Shown: positions 18,757 through 27,368 of the stretch, in pieces
Numbering within the stretch: position 1 is the stretch's first letter
Layout: the number at the start of each line of letters is the position of its first letter
Assembly: GCF_002287235.1 (NCBI RefSeq)
Contig: NZ_LMVP01000357.1
Span: 1 to 33,002 of the forward strand
Reading direction: 5' to 3'
DNA length: 33,002 bases
From: Methanosarcina spelaei
Lineage (GTDB): Archaea > Halobacteriota > Methanosarcinia > Methanosarcinales > Methanosarcinaceae
The notes under the pieces: generated by a model
The model's input: only the letters and a program-made list of their open reading frames with translations
Databases searched by the model: none
What the model was told of the DNA's origin: nothing
Translations under genes and position numbers: made by a program

Positions 18757-18875
18757 GAAACTTCCCCGGTAACCGTTGATAATAATAAAATTTCTCAATT
18801 CCATTTTCGATTACTAACTTCTGCTCACACTAAATTGTTTAGGGTTATTATTTCCTTTAACGGAATTTTGAGCGG

Positions 18876-18928
18876 TGGCGCGAACATACCCCGTTGCTTG
18901 CAGCGGGGTGCGCCAGCGCAACTTTGAT
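18876..18928. repeat. REP-like hairpin element, copy 2
   Basis: Same 53 bases as 1-53 with a single change. The imperfect stem TGGCGC/ACCCCG ... CGGGGT/GCGCCA lies 23 bases beyond the stop codon of the minus-strand STAND-TPR gene, so it may also act as its 3' end structure. Confidence 0.75.
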
Positions 18929-18950
18929 TATTGCATCCTTCTTTTTATCT

Positions 18951-21590
18951 TTATGATCTTAAGTACCCATAAAAAATCATTTCTTCCAGCATACTATCAT
19001 ATAATCCTATTAAATTGTTTATAGTGATGCTGAAATAAGGATGATTGAGTCCGAGTTTCGTACAATCGATGATATCTACAGCCCGTTCGAATAGAGGTAA
19101 AGCTTCCTCATATTTTCCTATATTCGAATAAAATATCGCTAAGTTATTCAGTGTTACAGCGACATCTGGATGCTCTAGTCCTAAAGAATCCTCTAGTATT
19201 TTGAGTGCCCTTTGATAAAGTGGGAGCGCTTTTTCATACTCTCCCATATTGTTATAGAGTAATGCGATATTGTTCAGGGTTATTGCAATATCTGGGTGTT
19301 GTGGATCAAGCATCTTTTCACGGATATTAAGTGCTCTTTGATGAAGTGGAAGTGCTTTTTCGTAATCTCCCATCTGATGATAAAGTTCGGCAAGATTGTT
19401 TAGTGTTGCTGCAACAGTAGGGTGTTGTAAACCCAGCACATTTTCCTGAATATCAAGTGTTCTTTGATAAAGTGGGAGAGCTTTTTCGTATTCTCCCATA
19501 CTATTATAAAGTCCTGCGAGGTTGTTTAATGTTGTTGCAACATCAGGATGTTGGGGACCAAACACTTCTTCCTGAATATTAAGTGCTTTTTGATAAAGTG
19601 GAAGCGCTCTGTCATAATCTCCCATCTGATAATAGAGTAGTGAGAGATTGTTTAGTACTATTGCAACATCTGGATGTTGCGGATTAAATACTTTTTCACA
19701 GATTTCAAGTGCCCTTTGAGAAAGTTGGAGTGCTTTTTCATACTCCCCCATCTGACGATAGAGTAATGCGAGGTTATCTATTGTTGTTGCAACAGATGGG
19801 TGATATGGACCCAGCACCTTTTCATCGATTTCAAGAGCCTTTTGATAAAGTGAGAGTGCTTTTTCGTACTCTCCCATTTGACGATAGAGTTCAGCGAAAT
19901 TGTTTAGTGTTGTTGCAAAGTCTGGATGTTGCGAACCCAGCGTTTTTTCACGAATATCAAGTGTTCGTTGATAAAGTTGGAGTGCTTTTTCGTACTCTCC
20001 CATTCTTTTATAGAGTCCGGCGAGATTATTTAGTGCGGTTGCAACTGAAGGATTCTCCGGTCCGAGTTTTGCTTCAAGAATTTGCAGCATTTCTTCATAC
20101 ATAGAAGTAATTAACTGCCAGAATGCTGCTCTGTCGAAGGGATCCGATACCGAAATAAACCATTCGCATAATTCTTCTGCTTCCAGTGATTCTTTTGCAT
20201 GGTAGAATGCTTCAATCAATGCATTTTCGTGCTCTTGGGTTATTGCTTTAATATCAAGATCTTTTAGTTGATTGCTGTAGAAGTCAAGCATGAAATTATG
20301 GACTTCTTTTTTCAAATCTTGATCCTGGTTATCCTGCAAGCTTTTTCTCATAAGCTGGTGCATGGAACATTTTCCTTTATCGTCAATGTCCATAAAAGAA
20401 AAACTATGCAGTTCTGAAAAACTGGTTGCAGGATATCCGGTATTAAATTCCTTAACCAGTTTTTTGAATAATTCACGGTTCCAGTATCTGGGAACTGACA
20501 AGACTTTCAGTGTCTCTTTTTCTTCCCCATCAAGGTATTTGACAAATCTACAGAAAATACCTTCCGGAACCTTTGCAAAGTTTTCAGGTGTGGGCTGCTT
20601 TTTTTGCTTTATTTTTCTGTAAATATCGATGGAGAGTTCAAGATAATAGGGCACACCTTCACTGCTTTCGATGAGTACTTTCTGGATATTCTCTTCAGTG
20701 ATTCCGCACTGTTTTAACAGATCGAGAGCATCTTTTTCTGGAAGTTTTCCAATTTTACGCTGGTAAAGGTAATTTTTCCAGTCCTCATCCACTTCTTCCC
20801 AGCGAAGGGACTCTTTTCCACAAATTACCCACAGACAGGATTTTTGTATGTTTTCAATAAGTTTTCTGAGCCATTCATCTCTGGAATTGAAACTTCCTTT
20901 ATCTCTGTCCTTTTCCCAGAGGGCTTCATAAGTGTCTATGAAAATGACTGCGGATTCTGAAGTATTTTGCAGGTGATCAGCAAGATCATGAGCCAAGTAA
21001 ACAGGCAACCGTTCGTATATTTCTGTTGGTTCAAGATTCGGAAGTTTTGAAATATCTTCTTTGCGTTTCAGAGCCCATTTTTGATAACGTTCAGGTAAGC
21101 TTTTGGCAAGTTTATACACGTTTGGTATTAGGTTTACAGGAACAAATTCGTCGCAAATATCCAGAACATCGCGAACAATGCTGTTTTCGGAGTAATCTTC
21201 TTTTACCAGAGGACTATAGGGGTTGATTTTTTTCCAGTAGGTAGCAAGAGCGATGTCAAAAGAGTTGAATTTGATGCCGTATTTCTGGCGTAGCTGGCTG
21301 GAAAGAACTTCGAGGAACTTATAAGGCTGTCTGTATTGTTCGGTAGCGAAGTCTATTGAAGTCCATATAACTCTTGTGTGCCAGTCCGATTCGTTGTGTT
21401 TTTCGATCAAGGTTGGAAGTTCTTTTCTAAGGCTGGTTTTTCCAATTCCGGCAACGCCATAATATACCAGAATACTGTAGTTCTTTTGGTCGATATTCCA
21501 AAAGGCGTTCTCAAAAGCTTCGATGAACTCTTTCCTGTCAACGAATGGACATTTTACTTTTTCATCAAAATTTGCAGGGCAAACTGACAC
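18951..21590 (-). CDS. STAND (NB-ARC-like) ATPase with TPR repeats
   Basis: An 879-aa signalling ATPase. Walker A GVAGIGKTS (45-53), Walker B AVIFIDTYE (214-222), an arginine-sensor-like WVICGKESLRW (254-264), a GLPL-like SSEGVPYYLEL (309-319) and an MHD-like SMHQLMRKSL (409-418) give a complete STAND/NB-ARC module at about 14-425. After a helical linker come eight full 42-aa kinesin-light-chain-type TPRs from residue 513 and a ninth that is cut short. STAND proteins oligomerise when the repeat domain senses a ligand, and many act in immunity or regulation. No N-terminal effector domain is present. The start is GTG 21590, with GGAGGA 6 bases upstream. It is divergent from the cobalamin adenosyltransferase gene and has no defence genes around it. 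A REP hairpin follows the stop. Ligand and output unknown. Confidence 0.9.
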   Translation of the reverse strand: MSVCPANFDEKVKCPFVDRKEFIEAFENAFWNIDQKNYSILVYYGVAGIGKTSLRKELPTLIEKHNESDWHTRVIWTSIDFATEQYRQPYKFLEVLSSQLRQKYGIKFNSFDIALATYWKKINPYSPLVKEDYSENSIVRDVLDICDEFVPVNLIPNVYKLAKSLPERYQKWALKRKEDISKLPNLEPTEIYERLPVYLAHDLADHLQNTSESAVIFIDTYEALWEKDRDKGSFNSRDEWLRKLIENIQKSCLWVICGKESLRWEEVDEDWKNYLYQRKIGKLPEKDALDLLKQCGITEENIQKVLIESSEGVPYYLELSIDIYRKIKQKKQPTPENFAKVPEGIFCRFVKYLDGEEKETLKVLSVPRYWNRELFKKLVKEFNTGYPATSFSELHSFSFMDIDDKGKCSMHQLMRKSLQDNQDQDLKKEVHNFMLDFYSNQLKDLDIKAITQEHENALIEAFYHAKESLEAEELCEWFISVSDPFDRAAFWQLITSMYEEMLQILEAKLGPENPSVATALNNLAGLYKRMGEYEKALQLYQRTLDIREKTLGSQHPDFATTLNNFAELYRQMGEYEKALSLYQKALEIDEKVLGPYHPSVATTIDNLALLYRQMGEYEKALQLSQRALEICEKVFNPQHPDVAIVLNNLSLLYYQMGDYDRALPLYQKALNIQEEVFGPQHPDVATTLNNLAGLYNSMGEYEKALPLYQRTLDIQENVLGLQHPTVAATLNNLAELYHQMGDYEKALPLHQRALNIREKMLDPQHPDIAITLNNIALLYNNMGEYEKALPLYQRALKILEDSLGLEHPDVAVTLNNLAIFYSNIGKYEEALPLFERAVDIIDCTKLGLNHPYFSITINNLIGLYDSMLEEMIFYGYLRS
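18954..20054 (-). repeat. 126-bp TPR-coding repeats
   Basis: Eight complete and one partial 126-bp repeat coding TPR units of the form HPDVATTLNNLAGLY..MGEYEKALPLYQRAL. DNA similarity between units is high, so copy number can change by recombination without loss of frame. Confidence 0.9.
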
Positions 21591-21860
21591 TAAATTCCTC
21601 CGAAATTCAGTCCCTTATTAGTTAAGTTTCCAACCTTTTGAATTATTATTCAACTTGTCCTATATTACAGTACTGAAATCTTTCAATCAATTTCAATTAT
21701 TTGACAAATGAAGCAAACCACGCAATACTGCGACGACCAAAAGCTCTTTTACGGAGAAAAACTAATTTTTTTGTGAATCATGGAGGCCCTAATCCAAAAA
21801 TAACATATGCCTGCAAACTAATCTTTTTCTGGGGAGAAAATACACTTCTGAGGGGTTAAA
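21591..21860. other. divergent spacer, STAND gene / adenosyltransferase
   Basis: Holds both promoters. GAGGAATTTA is the STAND ribosome binding site region on the minus strand, and GAGGGG (21850-21855) serves the adenosyltransferase. A loose direct repeat, AAACTAATTTTTTTGTG near 21759-21775 and AAACTAATCTTTTTCTG near 21816-21832, is of unknown meaning. Confidence 0.35.
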
Positions 21861-22382
21861 TTGGTTAAAGGCCTGGTTTATCTTTACACAGGGGAAGGAG
21901 AAGGAAAAACCACAAACGCTTTTGGACTGGCTCTCAGGGCTGTAGGCCACGGGTACAGTGTAATAATCGTTCAATTCCTGAAAGGCAGGAAGTACATAGG
22001 GGAGTACAAAATAAAAGACAGGCTAGCTCCGGAATACGAGATTTGCCAGTTTGGAAGGGAGGAGTTCGTTGACTTCAAGAACCCCATTCCTCTGGATTAT
22101 GAACTGGCGGAAAAGGGCCTCGAATTTGCAAAAAAAGCCCTGAAAAGGAAGCCCAGGCTCCTGATACTGGACGAGATAAATCTTGCAGCTCACTTTGGCA
22201 TTGTGAAAACCGAAGACATCCTCAAGCTGCTGGAGAAAATCCCGAAAGAAACCACAGTCGTCCTGACAGGAAGGAGGGCTCCTGAAGAACTGATAAAAAG
22301 GGCAGACCTTGTAACGGAGATGAGGCTTATAAAGCACCCCTTCGAGAAAAATGTCCCGGCAAGGGAAGGTCTTGAATATTAA
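21861..22382 (+). CDS. cobA: cob(I)yrinic acid a,c-diamide adenosyltransferase (CobA/CobO/BtuR type)
   Basis: A 173-aa P-loop enzyme that adds the adenosyl group of ATP to cob(I)alamin or its precursor, in corrinoid synthesis or salvage. Corrinoids are needed in large amounts for methyl transfer in methanogens. The P-loop YTGEGEGKTTNAFGLALRA (9-27) is the signature of the family, and ILDEINLAAHFG (Walker B region) and VVLTGRRAPEELIKRADLVTEM follow. The start is TTG 21861, with GAGGGG about 5 bases upstream; no ATG fits. A single gene, followed by 274 bases before the SNF2 gene. Confidence 0.93.
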   Translation: MVKGLVYLYTGEGEGKTTNAFGLALRAVGHGYSVIIVQFLKGRKYIGEYKIKDRLAPEYEICQFGREEFVDFKNPIPLDYELAEKGLEFAKKALKRKPRLLILDEINLAAHFGIVKTEDILKLLEKIPKETTVVLTGRRAPEELIKRADLVTEMRLIKHPFEKNVPAREGLEY

Positions 22383-22624
22383 TCCAAAATATACGTTCAA
22401 CTCCCCTAAAATACGTTTCCTGTATGTGTTCAAGGATGATGTGGGAGAATTACACATTGTTATCAAACTTGCGAGTTAGACAGTTAAAGGTTTAATGTTA
22501 TTGATTTTCAGTTCAACTGTGTAAGTTCTATACTCATGGAAATTAACTATGTAATAGTGGAAGTCCTTTTTCAGAATCTCTACTGAAGAACAAACGGAGT
22601 TTTCAGGCATCCGGTTCCGATCTC
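22383..22624. other. spacer between cobA and the SNF2 gene
   Basis: No credible gene longer than a 36-codon open frame overlapping the end of cobA. AT-rich, with the SNF2 promoter at its end. Confidence 0.3.
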
Positions 22625-22632
22625 TTTATATA
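22625..22632 (+). promoter_or_regulatory. TATA box of the SNF2-SWIM operon (leaderless)
   Basis: TTTATATA, centred 28 bases before ATG 22657. No purine-rich ribosome binding site lies between it and the ATG (CTAATATACAAAATAC), so the transcript probably begins at or next to the start codon. Confidence 0.6.
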
Positions 22633-22656
22633 TTTCTTTGCTAATATACAAAATAC

Positions 22657-25600
22657 ATGATAATACTTCATGCAGGCAGAATTGGAAAACAATTATTTTT
22701 ATGGGGTGAAAGCCCGTCTGAGCGCGAAATTCAGGGTTCTCGGCGGGGGCGAAAACCTAAAAACCCCACGGCAAAGCCTTATCCTTATGATTCGGGTTTT
22801 GAAAACCTGTTTTCTGCCCTTGAGTTGCTGCTGGGCAGTCCTGGCCGAAAAAAGGCCGAAAAAATTAACGTCTGGATGCCGACTATAGGCGGGAATCCGA
22901 CTTCTTCCAGCTCTCTGGTTGCTGAAATGCCTGATTCGAAAGCCGAACCTGCACTGGCTCCCTGGACTGTTCATGCATACCCTCTGGAGGCTGAAGAAAC
23001 CCTTGTTCTTCTCTGTGCCTGCATGGGAAAACGAGTTCTGGCTCCTGGCATCATTTCGGGAAATGACCTTCTCTGGTGGGCCGATGCCCTGAAATTCTCA
23101 GGTTCGCTGGTCGCAGGCCAGAAATACCTGCCTGGCGTCAGGGAAGAGGAAGGGGAGTACAGAGCATTTTGGGAACCCGTATTTTCCGGAGAAGATGCGG
23201 GAGAGCTAGCAAAGCTTGCAAAGCAAATGCCCCCTGCTGCAAGGGCTCTTGCCCCTGAAGTTTCGGAACGGCCGCCTGAGTTGTCCGCAGCTTTCGCGGC
23301 AAGGCAATTTATTGAATCCTCTCTTGACTGGATAGTCCGATCCGAGATAGGAGAAAAAAAGCTCACAAAAGGGATGCGCAAAAGAGAATCATTTGATAGC
23401 GTCCACGATGCCTGGGTTTCTGCCCTGAAAAGCCCCGACGGACTAATCTATGGAGACGATGCCGAACTTATTCAGCTTGAGGCCCGGATCCGTGAATGGC
23501 AGCGCCCCCTCACTATTCTTACTACTTCACCTTTCAGGTTCTGTTTCCGGTTGGAAGAGCCAGTTGAGGATGAAGAAACTGAAGAAAATGAAGAAATCAA
23601 AGGAACCAAAGAAAATAAAGAAACCGAAGAAAATAAAGAAACCGAAGAAAATAATAGAAGCAGGGAAGAGATAGCTGATATCGAAATTCCCAAAGGGCTC
23701 TGGTACGTCCGCTACCTTCTTCAGTCCTATGAGGACCCAAGCCTTCTGATCCCCGTAAAAGAAGCCTGGAAACCAAAAAAGGGCAGCCCTTTGAAAAAAT
23801 ATGATGTGAAAAATATTCGCCAATTTTTGTTATCTTCTCTCGGGCAGGCTGCCGGTATTAATGCAGGAATCGCTTCCAGCCTTGAGGCTCCCAACCCTTC
23901 CGGATATTCCCTTGATACAAAAGAGGCTTACCGCTTCCTGACTGAAAGTGCAGTTAACTTAAGCCAGGCCGATTTCGGAATACTTCTTCCTGGCTGGTGG
24001 ACTCGCAAAGGTACAAAAACCCACTTAAAAGCCCAGGCAAAAGTCAAGGGCAAGAAATTGCAGGCCGGAAACGGGCTTACCCTCGACAAAATTGTCAGTT
24101 TTGACTGGGAAATCGCCCTTGGAGACAGGGTTTTAACAGTTACGGAACTGCGGGCTCTTGCAAAACTCAAAGCTCCGCTTGTGAAGGTACGCGGGCAGTG
24201 GGTTGAAGTAAACGATGCGGAAATCAAGGCTGCTCTTGAGTTCTGGAAGAAGAACCCGCATGGAGAAGAAAGCCTGCGCGAGGTTCTAAAGCTGGCTATG
24301 GGCGCTTCCGAAAAAGCCGGAGGGCTGGATTTTGAAGGAATCAATGCAGACGGCTGGATTGGAGAATTAATCAGCCACTTAAAGGAAAAAACCGGATTTG
24401 AAGAACTTCCGGCTCCCAATGGTTTTTTAGGAACTCTTCGGCCTTACCAGTTCCGAGGTTATTCCTGGCTTGCTTTTTTGAGGCAATTAGGTATAGGAGC
24501 CTGCCTTGCAGACGATATGGGGCTTGGAAAAACCATCCAGACGCTTGCTCTTATCCAGCATGACTTGGAACAGGTTGAAGAAGAAGCTGCCGGATGTGAA
24601 GATGCAATATTTATTAATGCCCCTAACATCCCTAGCGTTCCTAACGCTCCTACTTGTCCGAACCTCCCAAAACCTGTAGCTACAAAACCGGTTCTTCTGG
24701 TCTGTCCTACTTCGGTTATCAATAACTGGAAAAAAGAGGCTGCCCGCTTTACACCAGAAATTTCGGTAATGGTACACCACGGCACCAGCCGGAAAAAAGA
24801 AGAGGAATTTAAAAAAGAAGCTATGAACCATAGTATTGTTATCTCAAGCTATGGTCTTTTGCAACGGGATGTTAAGTTTTTAAAAGGGGTTTCATGGGCC
24901 GGAATTGTACTTGACGAAGCCCAGAATATCAAAAACCCTGAAACTAAACAGGCAAAGGCCGCCAGGGCTCTGGATGCTGATTACCGCATAGCCTTAACAG
25001 GGACTCCGGTTGAAAATAACGTGGGAGACCTATGGTCCATTATGGAGTTTTTAAATCCCGGTTTCCTTGGTAGCCAGGCTGGCTTCAAGCGAAATTTCTT
25101 TATTCCGATTCAGGCCGAAAGAGATCCGGAAGCTGCAAGCAGGCTAAAAGGAATTACAGGCCCCTTTATCCTGCGCCGCTTGAAGACTGACAGTTCGATC
25201 ATCTCTGACCTGCCGGAAAAAATGGAGATGAAGACCTATTGTACACTGACAAAAGAACAGGCCTCACTCTATGCTGCAGTCCTCGAAGATATCGAAGAGG
25301 CAATGGAAGAAGCTGATGAGGAGGGCATCCAGAGAAAAGGAATAATCCTATCTGCCCTTTCCAGGCTTAAGCAGGTCTGCAATCATCCTGCACAGTTTTT
25401 GAAGGACAACTCCGGAATTCCCGGACGGTCAGGAAAACTTGAAAGGCTTACCGAGATGCTGGATGTGGTTCTGGAAAACGGAGAAAAAGCCCTTGTTTTC
25501 ACCCAGTTTGCGGAGATGGGAAAAATACTAAAAGAGCACCTGCAGGCAAGCTTCGGCTGTGAAGTCCTTTTCCTGCACGGCGGGGTTCCCAGAAAGCAGC

Positions 25601-25971
25601 GGGACCGGATGCTCGAGCGTTTCCAGGAAGGAAAAGAGTACCTTCCTATTTTTGTTCTCTCCCTTAAAGCCGGAGGTACGGGGCTTAACCTTACTGGAGC
25701 CAACCATGTATTCCATTTCGACCGCTGGTGGAACCCGGCTGTTGAAAACCAGGCAACTGACAGGGCATTCCGTATAGGTCAGACTAAAAATGTCGAAGTT
25801 CACAAGTTCATCTGCGCTGGCACGCTTGAAGAAAAAATCGATGAAATTATCGAGCGCAAAGTTCAGGTCGCAGAGAACGTTGTCGGAACAGGAGAATCCT
25901 GGCTGACAGAACTTTCCAATGAGGAATTGAAGGAAATTTTAGCTCTTAGAGAAGAAGCGGTAGGTGAGTAA
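22657..25971 (+). CDS. SNF2/HepA-type DEAD-like helicase
   Basis: A 1104-aa Swi2/Snf2 ATPase that moves on double-stranded DNA or removes proteins from it. The N-terminal half (1-580) is the SNF2-associated region seen in prokaryotic HepA-like proteins, with a Glu/Lys/Asn-rich insert at about 303-335. The ATPase core follows: motif I DDMGLGKTIQT (619-629), a Pro/Asn-rich insert (about 640-675), motif II LDEAQNIKN (752-760), motif III LTGTPVENN (780-788), and motifs V-VI AGGTGLNLTGA and QATDRAFRIGQ (1032-1042). The start follows from the TATA spacing given above; there is no ribosome binding site. It is coupled to the SWIM-domain gene one base after its stop. Confidence 0.96.
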   Translation: MIILHAGRIGKQLFLWGESPSEREIQGSRRGRKPKNPTAKPYPYDSGFENLFSALELLLGSPGRKKAEKINVWMPTIGGNPTSSSSLVAEMPDSKAEPALAPWTVHAYPLEAEETLVLLCACMGKRVLAPGIISGNDLLWWADALKFSGSLVAGQKYLPGVREEEGEYRAFWEPVFSGEDAGELAKLAKQMPPAARALAPEVSERPPELSAAFAARQFIESSLDWIVRSEIGEKKLTKGMRKRESFDSVHDAWVSALKSPDGLIYGDDAELIQLEARIREWQRPLTILTTSPFRFCFRLEEPVEDEETEENEEIKGTKENKETEENKETEENNRSREEIADIEIPKGLWYVRYLLQSYEDPSLLIPVKEAWKPKKGSPLKKYDVKNIRQFLLSSLGQAAGINAGIASSLEAPNPSGYSLDTKEAYRFLTESAVNLSQADFGILLPGWWTRKGTKTHLKAQAKVKGKKLQAGNGLTLDKIVSFDWEIALGDRVLTVTELRALAKLKAPLVKVRGQWVEVNDAEIKAALEFWKKNPHGEESLREVLKLAMGASEKAGGLDFEGINADGWIGELISHLKEKTGFEELPAPNGFLGTLRPYQFRGYSWLAFLRQLGIGACLADDMGLGKTIQTLALIQHDLEQVEEEAAGCEDAIFINAPNIPSVPNAPTCPNLPKPVATKPVLLVCPTSVINNWKKEAARFTPEISVMVHHGTSRKKEEEFKKEAMNHSIVISSYGLLQRDVKFLKGVSWAGIVLDEAQNIKNPETKQAKAARALDADYRIALTGTPVENNVGDLWSIMEFLNPGFLGSQAGFKRNFFIPIQAERDPEAASRLKGITGPFILRRLKTDSSIISDLPEKMEMKTYCTLTKEQASLYAAVLEDIEEAMEEADEEGIQRKGIILSALSRLKQVCNHPAQFLKDNSGIPGRSGKLERLTEMLDVVLENGEKALVFTQFAEMGKILKEHLQASFGCEVLFLHGGVPRKQRDRMLERFQEGKEYLPIFVLSLKAGGTGLNLTGANHVFHFDRWWNPAVENQATDRAFRIGQTKNVEVHKFICAGTLEEKIDEIIERKVQVAENVVGTGESWLTELSNEELKEILALREEAVGE

Positions 25972-25972
25972 A

Positions 25973-26923
25973 ATGGCAGCTTACTGGGATGGGTATGATC
26001 ATTACGAACCCACAAAGCCAATTGAAGTCAAAGGTGGAATCAAGGCAAAATCCAAACGTGGGAGCTTTGTCCAGAGCTGGTGGGCGAAACGCTGGATCAA
26101 AACTCTTGAAAGCTTTAACCTGGGGGCAAGGTTAACCCGCGGAAAAACTTATGCTCGTAAAGGCCAGGTAACCTCCATAAAAATAGAAACAGGACTTGTA
26201 AGGGCCAAAGTCCAGGGTTCAAACCCTAAGCCCTATTCCGTAACAATCAAAGTCCGTACCCTGACAGGTTCCGAATGGGAACTTCTTGCAGAAAGACTTG
26301 CCTTGAAGCCTATCTTTGCAGCAAAACTTCTTGCAGGTGAAATGCCGGAAGACATCGACTCCGCATTCAAGGAAATAGGCCTCTCCCTTTTTCCTGAAAA
26401 GCTCGACGACCTTGAAACCGACTGTTCCTGCCCGGATTGGTCAAATCCCTGCAAGCATATTGCAGCTGTTTACTACCTTCTCGGAGAAGAATTTGACAGG
26501 GACCCTTTCCTTATCTTTAAGCTAAGGGGTGTAGATATGGACGATTTTATGTCCATTCTCGGAAAGGGTTCAGGCTCGGAAAACCAGAACCTTATTGCAG
26601 AAGCCAGAAACCTTCTGGAAGGTCCGAATGTTGAGATCAGATCCGAAACCGGAGCCCAAAGCAAAACGAAAATCTCTTCTTTTTCTCAGGAGCCTTTACC
26701 GCTTGATCCGGAAACTTTCTGGGGAAAAATTCCTGAAATTCCTGAAGAAGGAAAAAGACCATCTTTTGAAGTTCATATTCCTCCGGCTGCAGCAGTCCTT
26801 CCAAAAAGGCTTGGAAAGTTCCCATTCTGGCGTGGAGAAGAGGATTTGCTTGAAGTACTGGAGAATATTTATAAAGAAGTTTCGCCTTCAGGAATGATGA
26901 TCTTCCTTGGAGAACGTAAATGA
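25973..26923 (+). CDS. SWIM zinc-finger protein
   Basis: A 316-aa protein with a SWIM motif at residues 151-162 (CSCPDWSNPCKH: C151, C153, C160, H162), thought to bind DNA or protein through zinc. Its N-terminal half (WWAKRWIKTLESFNLGARL) is typical of the SWIM proteins that are encoded next to SNF2 ATPases in bacteria and archaea; the two probably work on the same nucleoprotein substrate. I chose ATG 25973 because GGTGA (25963-25967) precedes it by 5 bases; GTG 25964 would overlap that site. Only one base separates the stop of the helicase gene from this ATG, so translation is very likely coupled. Confidence 0.92.
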   Translation: MAAYWDGYDHYEPTKPIEVKGGIKAKSKRGSFVQSWWAKRWIKTLESFNLGARLTRGKTYARKGQVTSIKIETGLVRAKVQGSNPKPYSVTIKVRTLTGSEWELLAERLALKPIFAAKLLAGEMPEDIDSAFKEIGLSLFPEKLDDLETDCSCPDWSNPCKHIAAVYYLLGEEFDRDPFLIFKLRGVDMDDFMSILGKGSGSENQNLIAEARNLLEGPNVEIRSETGAQSKTKISSFSQEPLPLDPETFWGKIPEIPEEGKRPSFEVHIPPAAAVLPKRLGKFPFWRGEEDLLEVLENIYKEVSPSGMMIFLGERK

Positions 26924-27116
26924 AATGCTGGGGATTATTGATAAATGCTAGAGATATATAAATGCTGGAAAATGTAAATGAATGTTGGGAAATGTAAAAA
27001 ATATCTTGCAGGATATCCCTATGGATTTTTAAGTACAATTTTCCGGCTGATTTGATATCCTGGCTGACCTGATCTCTTCTATCGTCCTCTTTGCATTTCC
27101 TTCGGAGGCAGTAAAA
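26924..27116. other. convergent spacer, SWIM gene / feoA
   Basis: Several AATGCTGG/AATGTTGG phrases separated by AAATGTAAAT or ATATATAA (26927-26998) form an irregular repeat after the SWIM stop. No clear terminator or gene. Confidence 0.35.
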
Positions 27117-27368
27117 TCAGCAGCTAACATAAATATGGTTCGCAATTTCCCTATCAACAGCATATCTGGTCTGGTCTACCTCAAAAAGATATGAGGGAGA
27201 CTTTCTGAGTAGGGTAATAGGCATGCCTGGAAGGATACCCATAGCCATTAGCTTTTGTAGAATTCCCGGGTTCTTCGTTTCAAGACGGTCAATTTTTCCG
27301 GTTTTTCTGGTCTCCATTGCGCAGAGAGTTATAGTTTTCATAGATAAATGTGAGTTTCCGGTTACCAT
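27117..27368 (-). CDS. feoA: FeoA-type ferrous iron transport protein A
   Basis: An 83-aa SH3-like cytoplasmic protein that assists FeoB in Fe(II) uptake. The core ILQKLMAMGILPGMPITLLRKSP and the end RYAVDREIANHIYV are typical of the family. The start ATG 27368 follows AAGGAAG and lies inside the last codons of the upstream zinc-ribbon gene (AAATGGTAA: its Trp and stop), so it is translationally coupled. The N-terminus is about nine residues longer than a second possible ATG at 27341, which has no ribosome binding site. Confidence 0.9.
   Translation of the reverse strand: MVTGNSHLSMKTITLCAMETRKTGKIDRLETKNPGILQKLMAMGILPGMPITLLRKSPSYLFEVDQTRYAVDREIANHIYVSC

Noticed and set aside
22374-22480. 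36-codon frame overlapping the end of cobA (TTG start after GGAAGG)
   Set aside because: Too short, with no recognisable motif; the start overlaps cobA codons whose purine content explains the apparent ribosome binding site.
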